A DNA stretch of 64,000 bases from Neocallimastix lanati (nom. inval.) (GCA_016946835.1 JACVTC010000005.1:126001-190000); one strand, 5' to 3'; positions 49,936 through 63,452 are shown, numbered from the stretch's first letter. A program made the numbers and translations. The notes: a model not told the origin generated them from the sequence alone.

Positions 49936-52317
49936 GAATAATGAAATAATAATAAAAAAAGGAACACAATAAAACCACAAAACTACAAAATCATAAAACA
50001 CAAAAAAATAAATTAAATTAGATTAAAAAGAAATTTGATTCATTTCATACAAAATTTAATATAACAAAGGTTATACAAAATAGATTAAATAATTTGAATG
50101 ATATAAATAATTTGAATCATTGTAGTAATTATAATAATTATAATAATTGTAATAATAAAAAGAACAAAGTATTTAGTAATAAATAATTGAAGAATAAATA
50201 TATGAAAATATGAAAAGTCTGAATTACAATTTTTGATATTATAAAATAGTAAAAAAAAAAGAAAGAAAAGGAATCTCTTTTTTTTTAAACTTTTAATTCA
50301 TTCGTAATTTGAATTCACCATGTTTTATCTTTTTTTTTTCTCTTTTTTTTAAACTATTTTATTTTTTATGATTTCCCTTTGCTAATTAAAAAAAGTTTTG
50401 TTTTAAGTTTTTATTTTTATTTTTTTGTTTTAGTTTTAAAATTAATTTATTTTAATACAAATTTTAAAAAATATAAAAAAAAAAAAATAAATATATGTAT
50501 ATTAAATAAATAAATAATAAATAAATAAATAAATAAATAAATAATAAATAAATAATAAATAAATAAATAAATAATTAATTAATTAATTAAAAAAAAAAGA
50601 TAGATTTGAAATGGGTAAATTTTGTGTAATACATGGAAAGATAAAGAGGAAAACTTTAAAATATAATATTTTAATATATAATAAACAATAAACAATAATA
50701 AATAATAAATAATAAATAATAATTACTATATTAATTATAATAATAATAATAAATAATAATAATAATAATAATTATATACAACATAATGATTAAATAATAA
50801 TTAAATATTAATAAATATTAATAAATATTAATAAATATATATTAACCCATAAAAGAAGTTATATACTTTATTTATACAGTTTTTTTTTTTGTTTTGGTAT
50901 ACAGTTTTTTATATACATAATTATAAAAATAAATTTAAATAAAAATATTTATATTTATCAATAATAAACAATAGTATGCAATTAATTATTTTATATTTAT
51001 TTTATATTTGTTATATTTTATTTTATATTTTATTATATATATATATAATATTTCATAAATTATATTTAATTTTCAATTTTGTGTAAAATTTATCTTCAAT
51101 AACAAACAATACTTAAGGATAATAGAAGAACACATAAATCCTAAAATTAATTTTTTTAATATATCTTGGGTAAAAAATAATAATAATAATAAAAAAATAA
51201 TTAAAAAAAATAATAATGGAGAATGAATAATGATTCTTTTAATTATTATTTTAATTATAATAATTAAATTAAATTCATCATTTATATATAAGAATAGAAT
51301 GATAAATAATAAATAAAGTTTTTATATTTATTTTCATATGTAAATTTACTTTTTTTATTTCATTATTATTTCATTATTATTTAATTATTATTTCATTATT
51401 TATTATTTATTTAATTATTTATTTATTCATTTATTATTCATTTATTATCAATTTTATTATTTCATTTATATTTATTATTATTTCATTATTTATTATTTAT
51501 TATTAATTTTTTAGTTTTCTTCCCATTAAAATAATATTAAATATATTAATATTAATATTAAAGTTATTAAATAATAAAATTTTTTTTTGTAAAATGTTTT
51601 GATGATGTTCATTTTTTTTTTTTTTTTTTGTTTTGGAATTTCATATAAATTTAAGGTTCCAAAAATTTAAAAGTTTAATTTGATTCGATTTCATTTTTTG
51701 TTGTTTTTTTTTTTATAATCATTTGAGTTGAACCATTCAAAATTTAATTTCAAATAAACTTTTTATTTTTGTTAGTTAGAAAATTTAATTAAATTCAATA
51801 ATATTTAAATTATTTTAAATATTTTAGTTTTTAATTTTTAATTTATATTTTAATTTTTATCCCATTTTATAACATTAAAAACTTTTTTTTTTTTTTTTTT
51901 TTTAAAACATATAAATATAAATATTTTTCTTCATTTTAATTTTTTTTTCTCTAATTCCTTTTTTTATTTTGATAATTATAAAAAAAGAAATTTTTTAAAT
52001 AAAAAAAATAAATATTGTATACCTTTTTTTTTTTATTTATTAAAGAAATTATAGATTAATTTATAATATTTATTGGAATATATATAACTTTATATACAAT
52101 AAAAAAAAAAAAAAGGGAAAAATAATTATTTACTTTAAGATAAAAAAAATAGTTTATTCAATCGTAGAAAAAGCAAGTGAATAAAATATTTATTTTGAAA
52201 AGTGAAAAAATTGTTATACAAATATTTTAAAAAAAATTAATTAAAATCAAAACAACAACACTTAAATCTTCAACACTTTAATATTTGATATATTTAAATA
52301 AAGAAAAAAAAAAGAAA

Positions 52318-54174
52318 ATGAAATTTAATAAGGCTATTGTTTTATCTATTTTAGCTGCTTCTGCTGAAGCTTATGATCTTTTAAAAGATTTTTCTAATGG
52401 TTTCAGAATTGGTGCTGCAACCAACACCAGATTCTACAATAATGCTAACTATGTTAATGCTATGAAGGCTTTCAATTATATGGTAGCTGAAAATGCTTGT
52501 AAGTTTGTTAGTATTCAAGGTCAAAAGGGTAATTTTAATTTCAATGATTGTGATAATCATTTAAAGAAAGCTAAGGAATTAGGTATGGATTTTAGAGGTC
52601 ACGCTTTAATTTGGCACTCTATGGCTCCACAATGGCTTGAACGTGAAGATTCTAACACTATGAGACAATCTATTGTAAATCACATCACTAAGGTTTTACA
52701 ACATTATGATGGTAAAATTGATACTTGGGATGTTGTTAATGAAGCTATTGATGATAGTTCTAATGGTAATGGTTGGAAGTACCGTAACTCTTTCCTTTAC
52801 CAAAAGAACAAGGATTTCATTGATCTTGCCTTCAAGACTGCTCGTCAAGTCGCTCCAAAGGTTAAACTTTTCTATAATGATTATAATACTGAAGGTATTT
52901 GGGGAAAGAGTGAATCTGTCTACCAATTCATTGCTGATTTAAAGAAACGTAACATTCCAATTGATGGTGTCGGTCTTCAATATCACGTCAGTGTTCAACA
53001 TCAACCACAACTTAATAAGATTACCGACTTAATTAGTCGTTACTGTAAATTAGGTCTTGAAGTTCATATTACTGAATTGGATGTCAGTTGTGAAGGTGCC
53101 TGTAATGCTGGTGATGTTCAAAATAAACAAGGTCAAGTCTTTAGTAATGCTTTAAAGGCTTGTCTTACTAACTCTTGTTGTACCGGTTTCCTTGTTTGGG
53201 GTATTGGTGATAATGACAGTTGGTTAGGTGCTGATAAGAAGGGTTTACTTTTCGATGGTAGCTACAAACCAAAGTCTCAATACAATGCTCTCTTAAACGT
53301 CTTAAAAAGTACCAAGGCTGCTTCCCTTGGTAACAAACCAGCCAATAATGGTGGTAACACTGGTGGTAACGCTCAACCAGTTGATGATGCTCCAGTTAGT
53401 AGTACCTTCAAACCAAAGAAGATGGCTGATGGTTGGTACAGAATCAAGAACCCAGAATCTGGTTTATACCTTAATGTTGCTGATGGTGAAGGAGCTGATT
53501 CTCAAAATGTTGAATTGGGTGAAGACGGTCAACAAATGTGGAAACTTACCAATGTTGGAAACAATTACGTTACCTTAACCAGTAGTCTCGGTGAATTTAA
53601 TTTAGATGTTTGTATGGGAGAAGATGAAAATGGTACCAATGCTCAAATCTATTCTATTCATAACGAAGAACCACAACAATTTGTTGTCATGGAAACTGAA
53701 ACTAAGAATGTATATGTCATCGGTACTAGAGGTAGTAATGGTAGTAAGGTTCTTGATATTGAAAACTATGGTACTACTCCTGGTAGTAATGTCTACCAAT
53801 GGGAAAACGAAGGTAAGGCCAACCAACTTTGGACTCTTGAACCAATTCAAGGTACTATCTCTGGTGGTGATGATACTAGTAGCAATGAATCCAAACCAAG
53901 CAATGATGAATCCTGCTGGGCAAAATCTCTTGGTTATTCATGTTGTAAGAGTTGTGGTGTTGTTATGGAAGATGATTCCGGTAAATGGGGTATTGAAAAT
54001 GGTGACTGGTGTGGTATTGCTAAGACCTGTTCCAGTAAATGTATTGGTGCTGCTGGTTACCCATGTTGTTCAAGAACTTGTATTGTACAATTTGAAGATG
54101 AATCCGGAAAATGGGGTATTGAAAATAATGATTGGTGTATTATTGACAGAGATCTCTGTATCTACTTACAATAA
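52318..54174 (+). CDS. GH10 xylanase with ricin-B/CBM13-like module and two fungal dockerins
   Basis: Secreted 618-residue multimodular enzyme. The frame is open from 52285, but ATG 52318 starts the signal peptide (MKFNKAIVLSILAASAEA). GH10 is about residues 19-330: acid/base E142 (WDVVNEA), nucleophile E253 (HITELDV), and [12 protein letters not shown] Gly/Asn linker leads to a beta-trefoil lectin-like module (about 366-512) with repeated GxxLDV- and QxW-type elements (QQMWKL, PQQFVV, NQLWTL). Two Cys-rich CBM10-type dockerins follow (about 532-571 and 571-614), each with DxSGKWGIEN-DWC. The dockerins should attach it to anaerobic-fungal cellulosome scaffoldins, unlike the CBM1-bearing paralogues at 2941 and 9768. 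Codons end in T/A with some C, as in the other xylanase genes. Single exon. Xylan as substrate is inferred from the family. Confidence 0.96.
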   Translation: MKFNKAIVLSILAASAEAYDLLKDFSNGFRIGAATNTRFYNNANYVNAMKAFNYMVAENACKFVSIQGQKGNFNFNDCDNHLKKAKELGMDFRGHALIWHSMAPQWLEREDSNTMRQSIVNHITKVLQHYDGKIDTWDVVNEAIDDSSNGNGWKYRNSFLYQKNKDFIDLAFKTARQVAPKVKLFYNDYNTEGIWGKSESVYQFIADLKKRNIPIDGVGLQYHVSVQHQPQLNKITDLISRYCKLGLEVHITELDVSCEGACNAGDVQNKQGQVFSNALKACLTNSCCTGFLVWGIGDNDSWLGADKKGLLFDGSYKPKSQYNALLNVLKSTKAASLGNKPANNGGNTGGNAQPVDDAPVSSTFKPKKMADGWYRIKNPESGLYLNVADGEGADSQNVELGEDGQQMWKLTNVGNNYVTLTSSLGEFNLDVCMGEDENGTNAQIYSIHNEEPQQFVVMETETKNVYVIGTRGSNGSKVLDIENYGTTPGSNVYQWENEGKANQLWTLEPIQGTISGGDDTSSNESKPSNDESCWAKSLGYSCCKSCGVVMEDDSGKWGIENGDWCGIAKTCSSKCIGAAGYPCCSRTCIVQFEDESGKWGIENNDWCIIDRDLCIYLQ

Positions 54175-55139
54175 GTATCTGCTTATCATTCTTATATATA
54201 AATATTAAAAAAAGAATTAAAAAAAAAAAAAAAAAAAGGAATTATATCTAAATTGATCCAGTAGTAAAATATTTCATAAAAAAAATGAGAAATTTTTAAA
54301 TTAAAATTTTATATAATATTGACTATTATATAAAATTGAATCAATAATTATTTTTTTGTTTAAAAAAAAATTTATAGATTTAGAAGATTTATTAATATGA
54401 AAAATTAAAGAAATGAAAACATATATATATTATGTATATATATGTAAGAAATGCATTATTTAATAATATTTATACACATACATACAAAAAAAAAAAATTA
54501 CATATATATACACACGCAGAAAAAACATTTATTAAAATATTTTTTGATAGTTTTAAAAATTATAAATATATATATAAATTTTATATATATATATATATAT
54601 GAATTTTTATTTTTATTATATTATAATTTCATAATGTACAAAATAAAAATATTAATATAATTATTAATTTTTTAATTAATCATGTAATTATTTTTTTAAA
54701 AAAAAAAATAAAAGTTTTTTTTATATTATTTAATATAAAAGTTATTCTAGATATGGTTGAAAAAAAGAAAGTGTTAATTTAAGTAATTATGTTTTTCAAT
54801 TTAATTATATATTTATTAAATTATTAAATTTTTTTCTATATTAAATAGAATAGAAATCGGATTACCTTCTATTGATCGACTATTTATTATTTTTTATTTA
54901 TTTATTAAATTAAAAATCAAAAAAAAAAAAATTTTAATTTATAATTTTAATTTATAATTTTTAATTAATTTTTATTGTTTTATGGAGATATATTGATGGC
55001 GATCTATGATTTATAATAATTAATAATAATAATTATAATAATCATTGATCGTCGTCCATATTTTTAACAATTATTATTAAATAATTATTATTATTTAATA
55101 TTTAATATTTATTATTTATTATTATCAGTCATTAATCTA
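54175..55139. other. AT-rich spacer after the GH10-dockerin gene
   Basis: Presumed 3'UTR followed by AT dinucleotide and A/T runs. No gene seen. The 69-codon frame at 54451-54660 is AT-repeat translation. The less AT-biased patch at about 54980-55060 has GATGGCGATC and GATCGTCGTCC and may be the eroded beginning of the LINE relic. Confidence 0.6.
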
Positions 55140-55149
55140 TTCATAAAAA

Positions 55150-57270
55150 GGTCGATCCATCAGATTGTAATAGCTATCGTGGTATCTCTCTTATCAATAA
55201 TGGATTAAAAATTATAGGAAAAATCATAGCTAATAGAATCTCTAAATATGAAGTTGACGTAGGATTTATAAGACCTGAACAATATGGATTTCGTAATCGA
55301 GAAGAATGTTTAAACCTTTACAAATACATTAATAATTATATATCAGAGACGAAAATTTGAAAATAAGGATATTTAACCTTGTTTTTTTTTGGACCTTAAA
55401 AAGGCATATGACTCAGTTCCCATATATAATGTATTAAAGAAGATTCATCACTAAGGTATTAGAGGTAAGGGCTATAATTTTATTGAAAACTTATACTTAT
55501 CTTCCAAGGCTTGTGTAAGAGTTGATGGACAATTATCGGAATCATTTAGTATTAAGAAAGGAGTTCCTCAAGGTTGTCCCCTCTCTCCAATTTTATATCA
55601 TATACTAACACTATATTTATGATATGGTGTAAGTATTGGCATTAAAAAAGATTGTGATAGTCTTTTTGCTGATGATATTGTTCTTATAGCCCATAGTGAA
55701 AGAAAAATAAAGGCCTTTCTTCGTCATGCTTTTTGTTGGGCTAATAAAAATGAAATATCTTTTGGTATTAATAAATACGATACAATATTTGTTATGAAGA
55801 ACCTACATTTCACCTTGGTATGTATTCTATCCCTAAGGAATCTATGTATATTTACTTAGGTATCTCATTCAGTAATGATCATTTCTTTGAGCCTATTATC
55901 ACTTATATGAATATTAAAGTTAGAAATTCCTTATTTTCTTTTTCTAGTTTTTTATTCAATAATAAAGTTCTATTAACATTTAAAAGATCTATATATTATT
56001 ATCAAAGCATTATATTTTTGTTCCACTTTTAGGTTCAAACAAAAAACAATTCTATGAACGTATAATCCTTAATTAACACGGCATTGTTGTGGTGTATTGA
56101 TTCTGATTCCTCCTACAAGGAAGATTATCTTAATATTGAAAAGAAGAAAAAATGTTAAGAGTTATATCAAAAGGAACTCAACGGTCAGTGTTTATGCCTT
56201 ATCTCATGATTTTCAAGTATTTCCAATTGCTGACTTTTGTGCTTCTCTTCAAATAAAAAATGCTTTTGTTAATGGAAAAATTCATAATGTATCATTATAA
56301 ACCATATCCCTTCCATGCCATGATATTCTTGGTCAAAAAAAAAAAAAAATTGCTGGTACTCAACAAGAAAATTAAGAAAAAAAGAATATCACAAAATTCA
56401 AAAATTTTATCGAATCATATTGGTTTGATGTTAGTAAAATTCCAAGGAATTAAAGGTACGAATTATGATAACGATAACTTTAAAATTTATTAATACTAGA
56501 AATCTATTCAAGCTCAGCCTTGAATACCCTCATATAAGTTAAGGTTTTAACTGGATCTTAAGATTAAGAGCTGGTTACAAATATTATATAATACCACTAT
56601 TGCCATTAGAAGTGGAAGAGTTTCTGACGATTGTCCTAAATTATGCTCTTGCTGTGGAATGGGTGATCAATATTTTATCCATTGAAATATTTGAATATTC
56701 TACCTTTTCTTTATGTCGATGTAAATCTTTAGATTTTATCGATGACCTTTTCATTTTATATGACAATGAAGTAAGGAACCTTTCCTTACTTCCTTTCTTA
56801 TTCTAAATATTTTAGAATATGAAAATTTCATAAACATAAACAGGTATATTTATATATTCCTTCTTGGTGAAATTTCAGCTTTAGATGAGCTACAATTCGA
56901 TACTGAGGGAACGGGGACATTTTAGGTGAACAACTCCTAAAAAAGTTCACAGGAGTTCTACAGTACCGTATATTGTTAGGATTTCAGGAACATCTTGCTA
57001 ATACAATAATAAAATATACCAACCATTAGTAGCTCTCTTGAGTTACTTTTTTAAGAGGTTTTTGTAAAAAAAACAACTTTCATTACCAAGAGTGTCGACA
57101 TCGTACCGATAGGGCAAAGGAATAATGCAGTTAGTAGTCCTATTAATTCTTATCCATACACATTTACTAACAGTACAGTTCCGAACACAAAAACCTATAG
57201 CAAAATAATTCAATTTTTTGATGATCTTTCATGTGGTTCAAGGGAGAGTTTAGTAGATACCACACTATTT
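55150..57270 (+). pseudogene. Decayed LINE (non-LTR retrotransposon) reverse transcriptase
   Basis: Reverse-transcriptase blocks appear in order with intervening stops and frameshifts: SYRGISLINNGLKIIGKII (about 55170-55229), FIRPEQYGFRNREE (about 55264-55305), FLDLKKAYDSVPIYN (about 55390-55432), SIKKGVPQGCPLSPILY (about 55548-55598) and SLFADDIVLIAH (about 55659-55695). The last two are the substrate-contact and catalytic ADD motifs. Downstream pieces at 55800-56500 read as eroded thumb and connection sequence. A CSCCGMGDQYFIH segment near 56640-56685 resembles the C-terminal Cys/His knuckle of such elements. Similarity fades near 57270, so that end is approximate. No endonuclease domain or poly-A tail was located. 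Not functional. Confidence 0.85.
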
Positions 57271-57583
57271 ATTTTAAAAGATGTTACTTTTTTTTTTTTT
57301 GTTTTATTATTTTAGATTTAACCAGTAATCATGTTAATTACACATAGTATATATCACACCGAAAATTTATTTAACTTTTGAACTTTTTTTATTATTTTTT
57401 ATTACATTAAATTTTCTATGATTAATTATTTTTTTTTTTCTTTTTTCTATTTTTATTATTTTTTTATTTATATACATTTTATATTAATTAAATTATATCA
57501 TGTATTTTTTTTTAATAAATGTAATACATAAAAATATATTCATCAATTTAATAAAGTATTGGAAGTGTATTCTTTTTCCGGTC

Positions 57584-57618
<35 letters not shown>

Positions 57619-57689
57619 GAATTTTATTACAATGACTTTCAAATTAATAACTTTAATATATTTCAAAAATAAATTTCATTTTTTTTAAC

Positions 57690-57825
57690 AATTATTATTA
57701 TTTATTATTATTTATTTATTATTTATTTATTATTTATTATTATTTATTTATTATTTATTATTATTTATTTATTATTTATTATTATTTATTTATTATTTAT
57801 TATTTATTATTTATTATTTATTATT
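57690..57825. repeat. TTATTAT / TTATTTA array
   Basis: Composite ATT and TTATTTA repeats with a periodic larger unit of about 25 bases in the first half. It lies between the LINE relic and the fragment at 57997. Confidence 0.88.
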
Positions 57826-57954
57826 AGTAGTTATTAATACCTATAACTAATTTATTTTAATTTTTAAAGTGGTCTTTTTTGATACCTCATCATGTGTTTC
57901 CCTTGACTATAAAGATTCTTAAACATTTAAAAATATATATACGTATATTTTTAA

Positions 57955-57985
<31 letters not shown>

Positions 57986-57996
57986 TTATTTTAGTA

Positions 57997-58176
57997 AATG
58001 AGCGTCAATGCTGAAAATGCAGTAAGACAGGTTAGTAGGGCCAATGTCTCTGAAGGAGAAAATCATGGTTTCTTTCAGATACGCAATTCAAACTTTAATC
58101 AGCAATAAGGATTCCTTTTAAATATAAATCTTAATAATCTGGAGGTGAGGTTCGTTGCCAATGAAGTTTTTTTTTT
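57997..58176 (+). pseudogene. Small coding fragment, unidentified
   Basis: A short frame starts ATGAGCGTCAATGC and reads MSVNAENAVRQVSRANVSEG then FFQIRNSNFNQQ before a TAA stop. After the stop a different frame reads LLNINLNNLEVRFVANEV. The composition is protein-like. It lies 0.7 kb past the LINE relic, so a displaced piece of an element protein is possible, but I do not recognise it. Confidence 0.3.
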
Positions 58177-58357
58177 TGAATTTATTTATACACTTTATTT
58201 TTTGAATGTTACTTTTTTCTATTTCACATTTACTATTTAAAATAGTGTTATGTTCATGTTCAAATTGGAAAAATTATATATATATATATATATTTTTATT
58301 TATTGTGTATTTTTTATAAAAATAAAAAAAATAAAAATTCATAAATTTAATTATTTA

Positions 58358-58358
58358 A

Positions 58359-58424
<66 letters not shown>
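58358..58424. repeat. AAAT tetranucleotide tract
   Basis: About 16 perfect AAAT units. No gene adjoins it. Confidence 0.93.
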
Positions 58425-58425
<1 letters not shown>

Positions 58426-58509
58426 AGTTAAAGTTCACAACAGATGCGGCTGTTAAGAAAAAAAAAAAGAAAAAAAATTTTTTATGAATGGATATCAAAA
58501 TCGATATTA

Positions 58510-58542
<33 letters not shown>

Positions 58543-60139
58543 AAATATACTATTCTATTCTATTTTATAACCATTTTTTAGAATAAAATGGGTTTTTTTA
58601 AAAAATTAGTTTTTATTTTTTTAATAAAATTCTTTTAATATTATTATTTCCTCAAACCATAAAAAAAAAAAAAAATAAGAAATTATTTTAATTAAAAAAT
58701 TTAATACATTATACTTTTTTTTTTTTTTTATACATTAAAAAGTAATAATAATTAGTTTTTATTTTATATCAATTAAATAAATATCCATAAAAAAAAATAT
58801 TACAATTAAAAATTATAAATATAGAAAAAAAATAGCAAATTACTTTAATTTTATTGAATATTATCATTAAATTATTATTATGTAATTAAAATTATATATA
58901 AAATATATAAAATATTAACAGAAGTTATGGATGAAAAAATACAAGATAATAATTTAAAATTTATAAAATTAAAAAAAAAAAAAAAGTCAATCCAATAAAT
59001 GTAATACAGGAAAGTAACAGTAATGATGAATAATAAATAGTTATATATAGAATAATAATAATAATAATAATAATAAAATAAATAATATAATAGAATATTA
59101 AATGAACAAATAAGAAGATATATAAATAAATAAATAAATAAAATTAATTAATTAACATTGAATATTAATTTATAAAAAAAAAAAAAAAAAGAAATTAAAT
59201 AATTATATTTATGAATAAATATTATAAATAATGAATAATAAATGATGGTACTAAATATTAAACATTATTATATATATAGGAAACTTATATCCACAAAGTA
59301 CTTTAAATTGAAATATGAATGAGATACAAATTGAACAATGAATGTGTAGGTATATAGCTATGTTTAATATATTAAAAAAATAATAATAAACAAATGTTAT
59401 ACTATAAAATAGCATTAAAATAAGATATATAAATATTTGATTATAAAAAAAAATAGTATTATTTTTTATCTTCTTTTTTTTTTTTTTTTTTTTATTTTTT
59501 TATTTTTTTTATCAATATAATATATTTTAGGTATTTTTCTAAAAACTTTTTTATAAATATATATTTATATTTATAATCAATATTACAACTTATCAAAATG
59601 AATATATTATTTTTATCATTAAAATACATCATGTATGAAAAAGCAATTTTTTTTTTAATCTAAATAACTTGATATAAAAATATATTTAAAAATAATATTT
59701 ATAAAAAAAAGCCAAAATTATGATTTATGAACAAATGATTAATATATGTAAAAAATAGAACTCTAAATGTTAAAAATAGCATAAATTATTATTATTATTA
59801 TTCAATGAATAAAAAGAGAATGAAATTAATAAGCGGTAGGTTAAAAAATATTTGATATTTTTTAAAAAAAAACTTTTTTTTTTTTGATATTAATTTTTTT
59901 TTTTTTTTTTAACATATGTTAATAATACAAAACAGAAAAATAGATAAATTCATGATTTAACGCTTATTTTGAATTATAATTATATTTAATTAATTTTATC
60001 TTTTTTTTTTTTTTTTTTTTTTTTTTCAAACTTTTATAATAAATCATCTAAAGGAAGCGTAAAGACTATGGACCTATTACGGAGATCTCATTGAACGTAC
60101 TATTAGTGATTCGAACCCATTACCATTAATTACAAAAAA

Positions 60140-60174
<35 letters not shown>

Positions 60175-60272
60175 AATCAAAAGAAGTCAAAAGTTAAAAT
60201 TTCAAAGTGTCAGCTAATAATTTAGTAAGAATATACGAAAAGTAATAAATATAAAAACGCATTTAGAACAAA

Positions 60273-60311
<39 letters not shown>

Positions 60312-60430
60312 GGAAAATTTTTTGACATCTTTTGGTTTGAAGAATATTATATTTATATTGTCAACATTGATTGATTAAATTTAAACGCTATTCAAAAAAA
60401 AAAAAACTTTTTTTTTTAAATAAAAATTAT

Positions 60431-60805
60431 TCAGAGAAATATTTTAATTTTATGTTATTTAGTTATAATTAACTATTTAATTAGTTGTTCTTGCGATTAA
60501 ATTAAACTATTTAATGAATTTTTATGTTTAATTATTATAAATATCAATAATTATTATTTAAGGAAATATTTAAAATTATAAAAATATAAATATAAAATAA
60601 TAAGAATATAACTAAAACATAGATTTATGCTATAAAATTTATTATTAATTATAAATATAATTAATATTTAGAAATCAAGCCTCGTATTAAATATTATATA
60701 ATCATTAGATTAAAATTTGATTTATGGGATTAATTTATGTTTGAATAATGAAACCTATTATATATTTATTAAGGTTTGAATATTTCATTTTATATCATAT
60801 TATAG
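60431..60805 (+). repeat. Dispersed repeat family, copy 2
   Basis: Partner of 7065-7410 in the same orientation over about 53 kb. It starts ATTCAGAGAAAT and ends ATTTCATTTTATATCATATT. It carries an extra ~30 bases (AATGAATTTTTATGTTTAAT) absent from copy 1 and lacks copy 1's internal duplication. Both copies have accumulated many changes, so the family is old. Confidence 0.85.
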
Positions 60806-61580
60806 AAATAATTAATATTATAAAAATAATTATAGAAATATAGTGAATTTTACATTTTACCAAAATTTTCCTTTAGTGTAACAAATTTGTTATGCAACAT
60901 AAAAAATCAGAAAATGAAATTTATATTTTTATTATTTATTCATTTATTTATTTTTATTTTTTTTTTTTTTTTACATTAAGAAAGACTTTATTAATTTAAG
61001 AATATGCCATTGCATGTTATTTATAATCAATATTCTATAATAATCCAACATAATTTGATAGCATTTAACCCTATATTGTAGTAATATTGAGGTATAATAC
61101 TGGAGATAATTAAACTCAAAATATTAAACATATTATTGATATATTCATTATATAGAAATATTATGAATTTTATATTTGGTTAAATTTTTACATTTGGATA
61201 CAACAAATTTGTTGTGTAACATATTTTTAATATAATTTTTTAATGATTTAAAACATTTTTATATTAATTATAATTCTGGACAGTTTTGAATTTAAATTAA
61301 ATATTCTTTTAATATAATTTTTTTTTTTATTTTAATTAGGAAATAGTTTATTTTTAAATTTTATTATTTATAGGAAATGTTTTTTCCTTTTTATTATTAC
61401 TTTTTTTTTTTCGTAAAAATTTTTTTTAAACGTTACATAGATATATAAATATATAAAATAAAATAAAATAAAATAAAATTAAATATAAAAATAAAATTTA
61501 AAAAAAAAAATAAATAAAATTTAAAAATCTATTAATTTAGTAGTGTCTATTAAAAATAATTTCCAAAGGAGAAAAAAATA

Positions 61581-62737
61581 ATGAATTTTTATAAATTATT
61601 TCTATTATCAGTTAATATTTCATTGGTATTTTGTTTAGAACCAATTCAAGAATGTAAATTTTTAAATGCTTACAGCAGTTATTATTTGGATGATAATGGA
61701 TGTTGTTTTTCAGAAAATGTTAAATGTGATATAAGTCAGGGTCATATTGTATCAATGTTAGTATATAAATTTTACTAGAGAAATAATTAAAATAAGAAAC
61801 AATAAAATAAATATAAAATATTATATATTAATAATAAACAATAAATAAATAATAATTAATAAATAAATAAATTATTAAATAATTATAATTATAAATATTA
61901 AATAATTGAATAATAAATGATTAAATATAATAAATGATTGAAATATAAATAATAAATAATTGAAATATAAATAATAAATAATTGAATTTTAAATAATAAC
62001 TAATGAATAATGAATAAAAATAATTTAATAGCTAAATATAATAGATAATAAATTTAATATTTATAATAAATTTAATAAATACTGTATATTAAATATTTAA
62101 AAAAAAGATACTTTGAATAAGACGTTATACAATTTATTTTTTTTTTTTAATAATACATTATTTTTTTTTGTATTTACATTTTTTAAAAGCTAATACTAAT
62201 TTTAACAAAAATTAAAATTATAAATATATTTACTTAATTATATAGAGATTTAAGAAACAGTATAAAACAAGAAATGAGAAATAAATTTTCTTTGGAAAAA
62301 TTTTTAAATCAATTTCCTTCGCTTAAAAGAATGTAATTGTCTAGAGAATAAAACATATAATAGTTTTTATTTTAAATCAGTTTTATATATATAATATTAT
62401 TCTTATTACGAGATAGGATTTCATTTTCATTTTTATCATAATAAATGTATATATTTATTTATTTATTTATTTTTTACTTTTTTACTTATATATAATAGAA
62501 ATATTAGTGAAAATGAATTAACAGGAGATTTTATTATTCCAAATAATACAACTTTAGTGGAATTGTAAGTTTTTTTATTATAATTTTATTTAAATAATTT
62601 TTTATAGAATATATATATTTATATCTAAAATATAAAATACCTAAAATATAAATTAATAAATAGTATTAAATAAAAATATAAGAAGTTACTAATATAAATA
62701 TATATATTTTATTGGACAAAAAAAAAAAAAAATTATC

Positions 62738-62771
<34 letters not shown>

Positions 62772-63408
62772 TTACATTTATATAAATAATATTTTACTTA
62801 ATAGAAATGCTAGTAACAATAGCTTTAATGGAAAGCTTGTTATTCCAGATAATTCTGAAATAGATTCATTTTTTAATGATGGAGAATGTAGACTTCAAAT
62901 TTTGTGAGTTTTTAAAACAATTTAAATAATTATTATTATTTTTTTTTTATTTTTAAATTATATTAAAGGTTATAACATTACAATTATATATAAAAATTAA
63001 ATAATTAAAAATTAATATTTAATAAAATAAATAAATAAATATATGTATATATATATATATATATATACGCGTTTTATCTCTATTAATATTTATTTATTAA
63101 TTTATTTATATATTTATTATATTTTTATTATTATTTTATATATATATATATATAAATTATATGTATAATTAGAAATATTAGTAATAATGAATTCAAAGGT
63201 GATTTAAATATTCCAGATAATTCTACTTTAGTGATGCTGTAAGTTTTTTGATAAATAGTTTTAAATGAAAAAAAGTTTAAAAAAAAAAATAATAAAAATT
63301 TTTATTTATAATCTATATAAATTTATATAAATTAGATTATTAAAAAAATAAATTATATATAAATTAGATAATAAATAACATGATAATTTCTGTATATTTA
63401 TATTTTTA

Positions 63409-63452
<44 letters not shown>

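Larger units (their letters stand above)
45871..52317. other. AT-rich spacer with element relics and arrays
   Basis: No intact gene. It holds the direct-repeat pair and the decayed sequence between (47181-48590), heptamer-type arrays (49270-49375, 49690-49935), AAAT-rich tracts near 50506-50590, and ATT/TTATTT-rich sequence at 51350-51510. The 63-codon frame at 46863-47054 is AT-repeat translation. The last ~250 bases are the presumed promoter of the GH10 gene at 52318. Confidence 0.6.
57271..61580. other. AT-rich spacer before the LRR gene
   Basis: No supportable intact gene. It holds a heptamer/ATT array (57690-57825), a possible coding fragment (57997-58176), an AAAT tract (58358-58424), long A and T runs (58511-58540, 60001-60026, 60140-60170), a less AT-biased patch (60045-60125) and copy 2 of the dispersed repeat (60431-60805). 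Near-repeated ~75-base segments lie at 60826-60901 and 61138-61221, each ending around ACAAATTTGTTNTGNAACAT. Confidence 0.6.

Noticed and set aside
60045-60130. Possible tRNA gene (GATTCGAACC resembles a T-loop complement)
   Set aside because: The bases flanking the T-loop-like string do not pair as a T-stem on either strand, and no D-arm, anticodon stem or acceptor stem can be folded around it. At best a tRNA-like relic.
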